From NCBI RefSeq assembly GCF_001192835.1, contig NZ_DF968182.1, forward strand, positions 2,451,113 through 2,515,112: a stretch of 64,000 nucleotides of DNA, given 5' to 3'. The stretch comes from Lentimicrobium saccharophilum. Lineage in GTDB: Bacteria; Bacteroidota; Bacteroidia; Bacteroidales; Lentimicrobiaceae. Below the pieces are notes generated by a model. That model saw only the letters and a program-made list of their open reading frames with translations, was not told where the DNA came from and did not search any database. Both the position numbers and the translations under genes were made by a program. Shown piece by piece: positions 37,342-45,555 of this stretch. Positions within the stretch are counted from its first letter, which is position 1; every line of letters begins with the position of its first letter.

Positions 37342-38424
37342 CTAACGTCCTGAAAAGCGGCCGACCTCAGACAAAAATTCATCGAACAGGTACTCAGTGT
37401 CTGTCGGTCCGCTGGATGCTTCAGGATGAAACTGCACCGAAAAATGGGGCAATTCACGGTGCCTGATTCCTTCGTTCGTGCCGTCGTTGAGGTTGATAAA
37501 CCATTCCTCCCATTCGCTGCCAAGGGTTTTACTGTCTATTGCGAAGCCATGGTTCTGCGAAGTGACCAAAGCTTTGTTGGTACCGGCCTGAAGCACCGGC
37601 TGGTTATGACTCCGGTGACCGTATCTGAGCTTAAAGGTATCGGCACCCGAGGCCAGCGCCATCAGCTGGTTTCCCAGACAAATCCCGAACACGGGTTTTG
37701 GATGTGTCAACTGACGTTGCAAATGCCTGATGGTTGCTTCACATTTTTTCGGATCTCCCGGGCCGTTTGACAGGAACAGCCCGTCGTATTCCAGACCGGT
37801 GAAATCATAATCCCAGGGAACCCTGATCACCGTGGTGTCGCGCTTGAGGAAGTGGCGGATGATATTATACTTAACGCCAAGATCGACCAACAGAATCCGG
37901 TACCGGCCATTTCCATACCGGATTACTTCCTTCGTACTGACTTCGGCCACCAGATTCTCCGAATTGGGATTACGCCAGTTTACCTCTTCCCCATCCACGA
38001 TGATTTTTCCTGTCATGGCTCCGTGCTCGCGGATTACCTGGGTAAGTGCACGGGTATCAATCCCTTCAATCGCGGGAATGCTGTGTTCACCCAGCCAGGA
38101 GGCAAGGCTCCTGCCTGCGTTCCAATGGCTGTATTGTTCGGAATATGAAGAGATGACCAGCCCGCTGATATGGATCTGATCAGATTCAAAAAAAGCGGGT
38201 AAACCCGCTTCTGAAATTGTGTCAGGAACACCATAGTTGCCGATCAGGGGATATGTGAGGACCAGTATCTGCCCCCTGTATGAGGGATCGGTAAGGCTCT
38301 CGGGGTAACCGGTCATGGCGGTGTTAAAAACCACCTCACCCGAGACACTTCCCGTGTGCCCGAATGAGTATCCGCTGAACGACATGCCATTTGAGAGCAA
38401 AAGTTTTGCAGGGATTCTTGTCAT
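37342..38424 (-). CDS. carA: carbamoyl-phosphate synthase small subunit
   Basis: This is a 360-aa class I glutamine amidotransferase. The N-terminal CPSase domain (LLSNGMSFSGYSFGHTG) leads to the GATase triad, with the nucleophile in FGICLGNQLMA and the catalytic His/Glu region at VQFHPEASSGPTDTEYLF. It supplies ammonia to CarB. A TAnnTTTG-type box (TATTTTTG, 38468-38475 on the minus strand) lies 43 nt upstream, so carAB appears to be a two-gene operon. Confidence 0.95.
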   Translation of the reverse strand: MTRIPAKLLLSNGMSFSGYSFGHTGSVSGEVVFNTAMTGYPESLTDPSYRGQILVLTYPLIGNYGVPDTISEAGLPAFFESDQIHISGLVISSYSEQYSHWNAGRSLASWLGEHSIPAIEGIDTRALTQVIREHGAMTGKIIVDGEEVNWRNPNSENLVAEVSTKEVIRYGNGRYRILLVDLGVKYNIIRHFLKRDTTVIRVPWDYDFTGLEYDGLFLSNGPGDPKKCEATIRHLQRQLTHPKPVFGICLGNQLMALASGADTFKLRYGHRSHNQPVLQAGTNKALVTSQNHGFAIDSKTLGSEWEEWFINLNDGTNEGIRHRELPHFSVQFHPEASSGPTDTEYLFDEFLSEVGRFSGR

Positions 38425-38467
38425 CTGAAAAATAAATTGATCTCCGACAGGGAGCCTTTTGTATCTA

Positions 38468-38475
38468 CAAAAATA
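38468..38475 (-). promoter_or_regulatory. carAB -7 promoter box
   Basis: TATTTTTG on the minus strand matches TAnnTTTG at a normal distance from the carA start. No attenuator or PyrR-type site is evident between it and the gene. Confidence 0.4.
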
Positions 38476-38596
38476 GATGTTTAATATGTCATGCCTGACT
38501 TAATCCATAATAATTTATCAACAAAACTTTAACCGGATACCGTGATAGAACTATGCATTATCAGTAACGCGCATTATCACCCCTCTCACAACCAAA

Positions 38597-39040
38597 AGCC
38601 CCGAAGGGGCGGAATATAACATCGAAGGGCGAAGCCCTTCGTATACCCAACTCCCTCCAAACCGCCAGCCCTGAAAGGGCGGAATATATTACCGAAAGGT
38701 GCAGCCCTTCGCATCCTCAGCAACCTCCAAACCACCAGCCCTGAAAGGGCGGAATACCAAAACGAAGGGTACAGCCCTTCGTCACGACAACTCACTCACG
38801 GCCAAAAGCCCTGAAAGGGCGGAATATCATAACGAAGGGTGCTGCCCTGCGCTTTACCCGTAAACTCACGGCCACCAGCCCTGAAAGGGCGGAATATATT
38901 ACCGAAGGGTACAGCCCTGCGTTACTACATCTAACCCCAAGCATGAAGCCCCGAAGGGGCGTAATACCATAACGAAGGGTACAGCCCTTCGCTTTATCAG
39001 CACGCTCGCAGCCACCAGCCCTGAAAGGGCGGAATATCTT
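38597..39040. repeat. seven-unit hairpin array with exact 70-bp period
   Basis: Units start at 38597, 38667, 38737, 38807, 38877, 38947 and 39017, exactly 70 bp apart. Each has a ~45-nt conserved part and a ~25-nt variable part. The conserved part has two hairpins: GCCCT-GAA-AGGGC, then GGAATA, then a second stem CGAAGGG-TACA-GCCCTTCG. Units 1 and 6 have GCCCC-GAA-GGGGC, so both arms changed together. Unit 7 is cut off after the first hairpin. No protein is credible from it. It looks like a REP-type or unnamed structured repeat family; it lies between carA and an unrelated plus-strand gene. Confidence 0.92.
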
Positions 39041-39361
39041 CCTGAAAAAAAATCAGCATCAATTCATAATCTAAAAAAAATATATCAAGAGACCCGTTAT
39101 ACCGTATTCAGTATTCAGCATCTGACACTAAATCAGTTTGTTTAACCGGATCACAACTACACAAGTTTCCAAGCGTAAACCACAGATAACGGGAAATAAA
39201 AATAAAAATACCACAATAAAACTTTGAAAATTTAAAGTATCTATATAGCTTTGTCCTGATACATCAGACGGATTTGCATATTTTTATTGATATCATCCGA
39301 GAAAATAAATAAATTGGACCCTACAGGGAACACTTTCCGGGACCGCATAATCATCAGAAAA
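39041..39361. other. AT-rich intergenic spacer
   Basis: After the array the sequence turns strongly AT-rich up to the hydrolase gene at 39362. I see no gene, RNA or clear promoter in it. An upstream in-frame codon at 39287 could extend the following gene, but the Met at 39362 directly precedes the membrane segment. Confidence 0.3.
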
Positions 39362-40003
39362 ATGCTTCCAATGGCAATACTGGTGCTGGCGGTAATCGGA
39401 CTGATGTTGGGGCAGGCCGCTGACAGGAGGCTCTCAGGAATTTCCGTAGAGTCAATGCCTGATAGAAATAATCTGTTGCTTCCTGAATTACTGGACGGAG
39501 ACATCGTTTTCAGAAAGGGAAGAAGTCTGGTAAGTGCAGTTGTAATGATGAACGATCCTTCCACGGCCTATTCCCACGTTGGAATCGTCATACATATTGA
39601 CGGAGAGCCCTTTGTGGTCCATGCCGTTCCCGGAGAGCCCGATGAAAACGGGGAAGAAATAGTCAGATGTGATAAAACAGCTGATTTTTTAAGCATCGAC
39701 AAGGCAAGCCGGTATGCTGTTTATCGTCTTTGCAGAGATACTGCCGGTTTTTCGGCCCGGGCCGCTTCCAAAGCAATGGAATATTATGAAAAGAAGCTGG
39801 CATTTGACAAAGCGTTTGATATCAGAAGCGATGAACGGCTTTACTGCACCGAGCTGGTATGGAAGGCCTATCTTTCATCCGGAATCAACCTGACCGGCAA
39901 CCGCTTTACACAGCTGAGTATGAATTTGCTGGCCGACAGCCTGATTTTGCCCGGACAACTGATTCACAGCAACTTGCTGAAAGAAATACTACTTAATCAC
40001 TAA
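39362..40003 (+). CDS. YiiX/YebB-like permuted papain-fold hydrolase
   Basis: This is a 213-aa protein from the ATG at 39362, followed by an N-terminal hydrophobic segment. The catalytic arrangement of permuted NlpC/P60-like enzymes is present: LLDGDIVFRKG, then His in YSHVGIVIH, then a C-terminal Cys in LYCTELVWKAY. Family members are thought to act on lipids or peptidoglycan-derived substrates. The probable location is the periplasmic face or cell envelope. It is followed 16 nt later by a DUF4878 lipoprotein gene, and the pair ends at a terminator. Confidence 0.8.
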   Translation: MLPMAILVLAVIGLMLGQAADRRLSGISVESMPDRNNLLLPELLDGDIVFRKGRSLVSAVVMMNDPSTAYSHVGIVIHIDGEPFVVHAVPGEPDENGEEIVRCDKTADFLSIDKASRYAVYRLCRDTAGFSARAASKAMEYYEKKLAFDKAFDIRSDERLYCTELVWKAYLSSGINLTGNRFTQLSMNLLADSLILPGQLIHSNLLKEILLNH

Positions 40004-40019
40004 CCTAAAATTCATCATT

Positions 40020-40424
40020 ATGAAAAAAATCATGCTTGTTACCCTGGCCCTGGTCACCATGGCTGCATTCAGTTTACTTGTTTCCTGTTCGGGATCCGGC
40101 AAAACACCCGCAGATATAAGCAAGTCATTCATTTACAGCCTTGAGAAGGGAGATGTTGACGCAGCATATGACCTGCTGAATGGCACCGGCGAGGCGACAG
40201 AAGAAGAAATGCAGAAGATGAAAGCTTTTCTGGGGGAAGGATCCAAACAGATTGCAGAAAAGAAAGGAATCAAATCCATTGAGGTAGTTAAAGAAACCAT
40301 CAGTGAGGACGGCACCAAAGCTGATGTTACCCTGAAAGTCACCTATGGGAATGGAGAAGAGGATGAATCAGAATCTGTTCTGAGAAAGACAGAAGAAGGT
40401 TGGAAAATTTCCATAGAAAAATAA
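40020..40424 (+). CDS. DUF4878 lipoprotein
   Basis: This 134-aa protein has a type II signal peptide with lipobox LLVSC (Cys ~23). A small NTF2-like domain follows: PADISKSFIYSLEKGDVDAAYDLL, then ADVTLKVTYGNGEEDES, then EEGWKISIEK. This is the standard DUF4878 layout common in Bacteroidota. It is a periplasm-facing lipoprotein of unknown role, in the same transcript as the YiiX-like gene. Confidence 0.85.
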   Translation: MKKIMLVTLALVTMAAFSLLVSCSGSGKTPADISKSFIYSLEKGDVDAAYDLLNGTGEATEEEMQKMKAFLGEGSKQIAEKKGIKSIEVVKETISEDGTKADVTLKVTYGNGEEDESESVLRKTEEGWKISIEK

Positions 40425-40470
40425 TTCACTCTGATCTGCATTAAAACCGGCAAAATTGCCGGATGGTATT

Positions 40471-40505
40471 ACCCGGTGGCCTCTACTCCACCGGGTTTGT
40501 TTTTC
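40471..40505 (+). terminator. intrinsic terminator after the DUF4878 gene
   Basis: A perfect 9-bp stem ACCCGGTGG / CCACCGGGT (40471-40479, 40488-40496) with an 8-nt loop is followed by TTGTTTTTCT. It ends the YiiX-DUF4878 transcript. Confidence 0.85.
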
Positions 40506-40625
40506 TTTACCTGGAACTTTATATGTGGTATCTTTCCCGCTTAGAATGAATATCTCACAGCTACATTGCCGGTTAAAAAAAAATATTTAGCTTTACCCCA
40601 TTATCGCAAACCAAAACCCGGGGAT

Positions 40626-41582
40626 ATGCACGAAGATCTGTTGTTGCTCGATAACATACGGTTGAATTTCAGCCAGGCCAGTCTGCACATCATGAACATC
40701 ACCATCGGATTTATTATGTTCGGGGTGGCGCTCGAAATCAAATGGGATCAATTCAGGGACGTATTGAGAAATCCGAGGAAGGTGATCGTCGGCCTGTTAG
40801 CCCAGTACCTCGTATTGCCTGCAGTAACATTTCTGGCGGTCTGGTTGCTGGGAGGTTACATAACACCGGCGGTTGCTTTCGGTATGATACTGGTGGCTTC
40901 GTGTCCGGGCGGAAATGTTTCCAACTTTATTTCGAGTGTGGCCAAAGCCAATGTCGCCCTTTCGGTGAGCCTGACAGCTGCAGCCACCGTGCTGGCCCTG
41001 ATCTTTACCCCCCTTAACTTTGCTTTCTGGGGAAAGCTCTATTCCACCACCTCCCCCCTGCTCAGGCCCATCGTGATTGATCCGGTTGATATGTTCCGCA
41101 CGGTAATCATACTGCTTGGCATTCCAGTGGCGGCAGGCATTTTGTTCTCACAGAAACTGCCCCGGATTACCGAGAAAATCAAAAAGCCGATCAAAACCCT
41201 CTCGCTGCTGATTTTCGCGGCCTTCGTCATCATGGCATTCAGAAATAACTACGGCTATTTCATCATGTATGCCAAATGGATTATAATTATTGTACTGATT
41301 CATAATGGCATGGCATTGCTTTCCGGATACTTTACCGCTTCTGCATTTGGCCTGAACCAGATTGACCGCCGCACCATCTCCATTGAAACCGGAATACAGA
41401 ACTCTGGTTTGGGGCTGGTTTTGCTTTTCAATCCGAAAATCTTTCCCCCGGAATTGAATATGGGCGGAATGGCCTTTATCGCAGCCTGGTGGGGAATCTG
41501 GCATATCCTGTCAGGTTTAGGATTAGCCACCTTCTGGAGCTGGGGAAGGCCGCTCAGAAAAACGGAAGTTGTATCATCCTGA
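40626..41582 (+). CDS. bile acid:sodium symporter (BASS) family transporter
   Basis: This is a 318-aa protein from the ATG at 40626; the frame is open from a TTG at 40566. About nine to ten hydrophobic helices carry BASS motifs, including LVASCPGGNVSNFISSVAKANVALSVSLT and SIETGIQNSGLGLVLL. The family imports organic acids with sodium. Despite the name, bacterial members take up pantoate, pyruvate or other acids. The substrate is unknown here. The next gene, plsC-like, starts 46 nt later. Confidence 0.85.
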   Translation: MHEDLLLLDNIRLNFSQASLHIMNITIGFIMFGVALEIKWDQFRDVLRNPRKVIVGLLAQYLVLPAVTFLAVWLLGGYITPAVAFGMILVASCPGGNVSNFISSVAKANVALSVSLTAAATVLALIFTPLNFAFWGKLYSTTSPLLRPIVIDPVDMFRTVIILLGIPVAAGILFSQKLPRITEKIKKPIKTLSLLIFAAFVIMAFRNNYGYFIMYAKWIIIIVLIHNGMALLSGYFTASAFGLNQIDRRTISIETGIQNSGLGLVLLFNPKIFPPELNMGGMAFIAAWWGIWHILSGLGLATFWSWGRPLRKTEVVSS

Positions 41583-41628
41583 AATCATGACAATTTCTTC
41601 CGGAAATTATCACTAAGCCAGCCTTCTT

Positions 41629-42981
41629 ATGGGATTAAACAATATTGAGCACACCCCGGTATGGTATCGCCTGCTCTATGCCTTGGCAAACCTGTTCTTC
41701 AGGCTGTTTTACCGCAGAATCACCGTTACCGGAAAACACCATGTACCCAAAGGGGAACAGCTGATTTTCGCCTCCAATCACCAGAACGCCCTGATGGATG
41801 CGCTGGCCATGCTTTTCGCCTATGGGAAACCGGTTGTTTTTCTGGCCAGGGCCGATATTTTCAAAAAACAGCGCATTGCCCGGTTGCTTTACTTCCTCAA
41901 GATACTTCCCGTGTTCAGGCCCCGCGACGGCGCCGAAACCATGAACCAGAATTACGAAACCTTTGCCCGTACCTCAAGGGTACTCAAAGCCGGTGTGCCG
42001 ATAGCCATCCTGCCCGAGGGAACCCACAGCCCCATTAAAAAACTGCAGCCCCTGAAAAAGGGAATCTGCCGCATAGCCTTCCTCACCGCCGAATCACAGG
42101 ATTTCAAATCCGATATCCTGATAGTACCCGTAGGCATCGACTACACCCATTACAGCCGGGCGGGCACCGAGCTGCTCGTCAATTACGGAGAACCTATCCA
42201 TGTGGCTGAGTATTATGCGCTCTACCGTGAAAATCCCCAAAAAGCCATATTGCAGCTCCGCGACCGCCTGGCAGCAGCCATCAAACCCCTGATGATCCAT
42301 GTGGAGCAGGAAGAATATTACCATACAGTTCAGCAACTGCTGCTGATAAACCGTGAAAACAGAGGCAAACCGGAGCCTGGCGAAAACAAACGCGGTCATC
42401 ATTTCGCAGCCGACAGGGACTTCATCGGCCGGCTCGATCTTGCGGCCGCAGCCGACCCGGCGATGCTGCCCGCACTTGAACAGGCCTGTACCAGCTATTT
42501 CAACCTGCTCAGCCATTATAAACTGCGCGACAGATTGTTTCACCCGCCGCAGGCAGGTCTGCTGACAATTATACTTCAGGCACTGTTCTCCCTGCTCCTG
42601 TTACCGGTGCACCTTGCCGGAATGATTTTCAATTATCTCCCCTACAAACTTCCGGTAATCATTACCAAAAAAGTCAAGGACAAGCAGTTCCTCAGTTCGC
42701 TGCATTATGGCCTTGGTATGGTCTTTTTCCTCTTCTGGTACCTGATTGCAGGAATTGTTCTGGGTTTCATAACCGGTAATCTTATAATCACAATTTCCGC
42801 ATTGATTTTCCTGGCCGCAGCAGGCCTTTTTGCCTTCTATCATTATATCCGCCTGAAAGTTCTCATAGGCCGGTTCAGGCTGCTGATGCTGAAAAATACC
42901 GGTGATGAAGAATATCACCACATTAAAGCCGCCAGGGAAGCCATCCTTCAGTTGCTGAAAAACAACGGGCTGACTGAATAA
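41629..42981 (+). CDS. PlsC-type 1-acylglycerol-3-phosphate acyltransferase with C-terminal membrane domain
   Basis: This 450-aa protein has a PlsC domain in residues ~35-240 with the catalytic HX4D motif in ASNHQNALMDALAM. The FPEG-like block is ILPEGTHSP. A charged linker and two to four C-terminal hydrophobic helices (~300-420) follow. Ordinary PlsC proteins are ~240 aa, so this is the long Bacteroidota form. It probably acylates a lysophospholipid or a glycolipid at the inner membrane. A role in phosphatidic acid synthesis is possible but not shown. Confidence 0.85.
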   Translation: MGLNNIEHTPVWYRLLYALANLFFRLFYRRITVTGKHHVPKGEQLIFASNHQNALMDALAMLFAYGKPVVFLARADIFKKQRIARLLYFLKILPVFRPRDGAETMNQNYETFARTSRVLKAGVPIAILPEGTHSPIKKLQPLKKGICRIAFLTAESQDFKSDILIVPVGIDYTHYSRAGTELLVNYGEPIHVAEYYALYRENPQKAILQLRDRLAAAIKPLMIHVEQEEYYHTVQQLLLINRENRGKPEPGENKRGHHFAADRDFIGRLDLAAAADPAMLPALEQACTSYFNLLSHYKLRDRLFHPPQAGLLTIILQALFSLLLLPVHLAGMIFNYLPYKLPVIITKKVKDKQFLSSLHYGLGMVFFLFWYLIAGIVLGFITGNLIITISALIFLAAAGLFAFYHYIRLKVLIGRFRLLMLKNTGDEEYHHIKAAREAILQLLKNNGLTE

Positions 42982-43227
42982 TACCGGGGTTTCGCCGCTT
43001 CTCCCAAGCCAGACCATCTATCCGCAAAGCAAAGTGCCATCCGCTTTTCACCGGGCCAATAAGGTTATCCGGTTCACAAGCCTGATCTGCAGCTTCACCG
43101 GCCGGAATCGCCGGCTCACCGGGATAAACTTTCAAATGACTGCTTTACGCAGCAATTTTGCATCCTAACCTTTAATAATGAAGACAGTTTGACCGGAAAC
43201 GCACACCTGTATTTCAAAAATGAACAC
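42982..43227. other. spacer upstream of the ABC exporter control region
   Basis: There is no gene here. It separates the acyltransferase from the exporter control elements at 43228-43305. Within it I see no TAnnTTTG box on the plus strand that would serve the exporter, which agrees with use of the sigma-54-type element. Confidence 0.3.
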
Positions 43228-43247
43228 CAAACAGGAAACCCTGTTTG
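43228..43247. promoter_or_regulatory. palindromic upstream activator site
   Basis: CAAACAGG-AAAC-CCTGTTTG is a perfect 8-bp inverted repeat with a 4-nt spacer. It is centred about 53 bp upstream of the sigma-54-type -24 element. This is the expected form and place for a site bound by a dimeric sigma-54 enhancer-binding activator. No such activator gene is in the window. Confidence 0.6.
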
Positions 43248-43289
43248 CCACACACCGGTATAATGCTGATTTTCAACTAGTCAGATTTA

Positions 43290-43305
43290 TGGCACAATTC
43301 ATGCT
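43290..43305 (+). promoter_or_regulatory. sigma-54-type -24/-12 promoter for the ABC exporter operon
   Basis: TGGCACAATTCATGCT has the GG of TGGCAC and the GC of TGC exactly 12 positions apart, as sigma-54 promoters require. It matches nearly all consensus positions of TGGCACGnnnnTTGCW. The gene starts 72 nt downstream, leaving a leader of about 60 nt. Confidence 0.7.
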
Positions 43306-43376
43306 TTTAAAGGGGATTACAGTGACACAGTAAGTGCTGCTGCTGTAAATAAAAAACAAAAAAGTAAAAAGGGCAG

Positions 43377-44075
43377 ATGATCCGTTTAACCAACATCAAC
43401 AAATCATACTTCACGGGCAGTAATGAACTGCATGTTTTGAAAGGGATCGACCTCAACATTGAGGGCGGTGAATTTGTCTCTGTCATGGGATCTTCAGGCT
43501 CGGGAAAATCGACCCTGCTTAACATACTGGGAATCCTTGACAACTACGATACCGGCGACTACTACCTCGACAACACCCTGATCCGTAACCAGAGCGAAAC
43601 CAAAGCGGCTGCCCTTCGCAACCGCTACATCGGGTTTGTGTTTCAGTCATTCAACCTGATATCGTTCAAAAATGCCGTGGAGAACGTTGCCCTTCCGCTG
43701 TACTACCAGGATGTACCGCGCAAAAAGCGCAACCGCATCGCCATGGAATACCTTGAGCGGATGGGATTGAAAGAGTGGGCCGAACATATGCCCAATGAGC
43801 TGTCGGGCGGGCAAAAACAGCGTATAGCCATTGCCCGCGCCCTGATTTCGAAACCAAAGGTAATCCTTGCCGATGAACCAACCGGAGCGCTTGACACAAC
43901 TACTTCCTACGAAGTAATGCAGATCCTTAAAGAAATCAATCAGGAAGGGATCACCATCATCATCGTAACGCACGAAAACGACATTGCCCACATGACCAAA
44001 CGCATCATCCGGCTCAAAGACGGCATAATCGACAGCGAAGTACTGAACGGCAAAACACCGGCTTTGAATAATTAA
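43377..44075 (+). CDS. ABC transporter ATPase (MacB/LolD-like)
   Basis: This 232-aa ATPase has Walker [10 protein letters not shown] (residues ~40-48), Q-loop VFQSFNL, signature [15 protein letters not shown] and Walker [12 protein letters not shown]. The subfamily works with FtsX-like permeases in mechanotransmission exporters such as MacAB-TolC or LolCDE. The gene is followed by two permease genes and an adaptor gene. It starts the operon controlled by the sigma-54-type promoter. Confidence 0.93.
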   Translation: MIRLTNINKSYFTGSNELHVLKGIDLNIEGGEFVSVMGSSGSGKSTLLNILGILDNYDTGDYYLDNTLIRNQSETKAAALRNRYIGFVFQSFNLISFKNAVENVALPLYYQDVPRKKRNRIAMEYLERMGLKEWAEHMPNELSGGQKQRIAIARALISKPKVILADEPTGALDTTTSYEVMQILKEINQEGITIIIVTHENDIAHMTKRIIRLKDGIIDSEVLNGKTPALNN

Positions 44076-44113
44076 AATAAGTCACATTAACCCATAAACC
44101 CTTTCCTCCGATT

Positions 44114-45346
44114 ATGTTCGACACCGATAAATGGCAGGAGATCTTCAGCACCATCAAAAAGAACAAGCTCAGGACATTCCTGACCGGGTTCAGCGTTGCC
44201 TGGGGGATTTTTATGCTGATGATCCTGCTCGGCTCCGGAAACGGACTGCAAAACGGGGTTAACAAGCAGTTTGAGTCTTCGGCCACCAATACCATCTGGG
44301 TATGGAGCGGTCAGACCAGTATGCCTTACAAGGGTATGAAACCCGGGCGCAACATTCAGCTGGTTAATGAAGATTATGACGCGGTAAAAAAATCGGTTAA
44401 AGGGATAGATAAAAGTTCCTCTCGCTACAATATGTGGGGCAGCAACACCTTGTCCTACAAAAAGCAGTTCGGATCCTTCAATGTAAGGAATGTATATCCC
44501 GATTATGCGCATATCGAAAAGATAACAATTATCAAAGGACGGTTTATCAACGACCCCGATATCAGTCAGTTCAGAAAAGTTACCGTGATCAGTACAAAGG
44601 TAGAGGAAGCGCTTTTCAAGGGGGAAGATCCGATGGGCAAGTACATAAGTGTAAACGGAGTCCCCTTCAAGGTGATCGGCCTTTTTACCGACGAGGACAA
44701 CCGCGACGACAACATGCAGACGATTTACCTGCCCATTTCAACGGCCCAGCGGGTATTTTCGGGCGACAACCGCATCAATACCATTGCCATCACCGTTGGC
44801 GATGCCTCGGTGGACGAAAGCAAACAGATTGAGCAGGAAGTGAGATCAAAGCTGGCCGCCCTGCATAAATTCGACCCCACCGACCCGCGGGCGATCTTTA
44901 CCTGGAACAGTCTGGAAGAATTTCAGAAGTTTATCCGGCTGTTTTCCAGTATCAGGATGTTTATCTGGGTGATTGGTTTCGGAACCATCATCGCGGGCAT
45001 TGTAGGGGTAAGCAACATTATGATGATTGTAGTGAAAGACCGTACCAAGGAAATAGGTATCCGCAAAGCCATGGGGGCAACCCCCTGGAGCATTGTCAGC
45101 CTGGTTCTTCAGGAAGCGGTGCTGATTACCTCCTTTGCGGGATATTTCGGGCTGGTACTCGGCGTGGTAGTGCTGGAGACCGTTGGCAGCAAAATAGAAT
45201 CGGAATTTTTCTCCCAGCCATCGGTTGATCTCAGGATTGCCATCTATGCGCTGGTTCTGCTTGTTTTGAGCGGGGCGCTGGCAGGGTTTATCCCTGCCCG
45301 GAAAGCGGCTGCCATCAAACCCATTGAAGCACTGAGGGACGAGTGA
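44114..45346 (+). CDS. MacB-type ABC permease (FtsX/MacB periplasmic core)
   Basis: This 410-aa protein has one N-terminal transmembrane helix (after FDTDKWQEIFSTIKKNKLRTF). A large periplasmic core domain follows (~50-270), then three C-terminal helices containing GVSNIMMIVVKDRTKEIGIRKAMGA and the closing PARKAAAIKPIEALRDE. This is the MacB-PCD plus FtsX architecture. It would pair with the ATPase just upstream. A second, similar but distinct permease follows, suggesting a heterodimeric transporter. Confidence 0.9.
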   Translation: MFDTDKWQEIFSTIKKNKLRTFLTGFSVAWGIFMLMILLGSGNGLQNGVNKQFESSATNTIWVWSGQTSMPYKGMKPGRNIQLVNEDYDAVKKSVKGIDKSSSRYNMWGSNTLSYKKQFGSFNVRNVYPDYAHIEKITIIKGRFINDPDISQFRKVTVISTKVEEALFKGEDPMGKYISVNGVPFKVIGLFTDEDNRDDNMQTIYLPISTAQRVFSGDNRINTIAITVGDASVDESKQIEQEVRSKLAALHKFDPTDPRAIFTWNSLEEFQKFIRLFSSIRMFIWVIGFGTIIAGIVGVSNIMMIVVKDRTKEIGIRKAMGATPWSIVSLVLQEAVLITSFAGYFGLVLGVVVLETVGSKIESEFFSQPSVDLRIAIYALVLLVLSGALAGFIPARKAAAIKPIEALRDE

Positions 45347-45380
45347 GGCGGACGGGTTTTCTTAGTTTTCAAAAAGAACT

Positions 45381-45547
45381 GACAAGGAGACGGGGGGACA
45401 AGGGGAAGGTAAGTCTGGGGACAAGGGGAAGGGGAGACAAGGAGACAAAGTGAAGAAACTACTGATTGCAACAGCAAGAACATAAATTACTTGAACACAG
45501 GAACACCAGAACACCAGAACACATAAACACCCGAACACATAAACACT
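45381..45547. repeat. two low-complexity tracts between the permease genes
   Basis: A purine-rich tract of GGGGACAAGGGGAAGG-like units (about 45381-45450) is followed by a run of ACACCAGA / ACACATAA / ACACCCGA-like units (about 45494-45547). The second tract ends just before the ATG of the next permease at 45556. Such tracts between cotranscribed genes are variable in many Bacteroidota. They are not coding in any supported frame. Confidence 0.8.
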
Positions 45548-45555
45548 TAACAACA

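Noticed and set aside
38586-38795. Short protein on the minus strand within the repeat array
   Set aside because: It is a translation of the hairpin repeats with no start context and no conservation signal.
38597-39040. CRISPR array
   Set aside because: The spacing is regular, but the repeats are imperfect (~45 nt) with compensated hairpins, the 25-nt variable parts share similar ends, and no cas gene is present.
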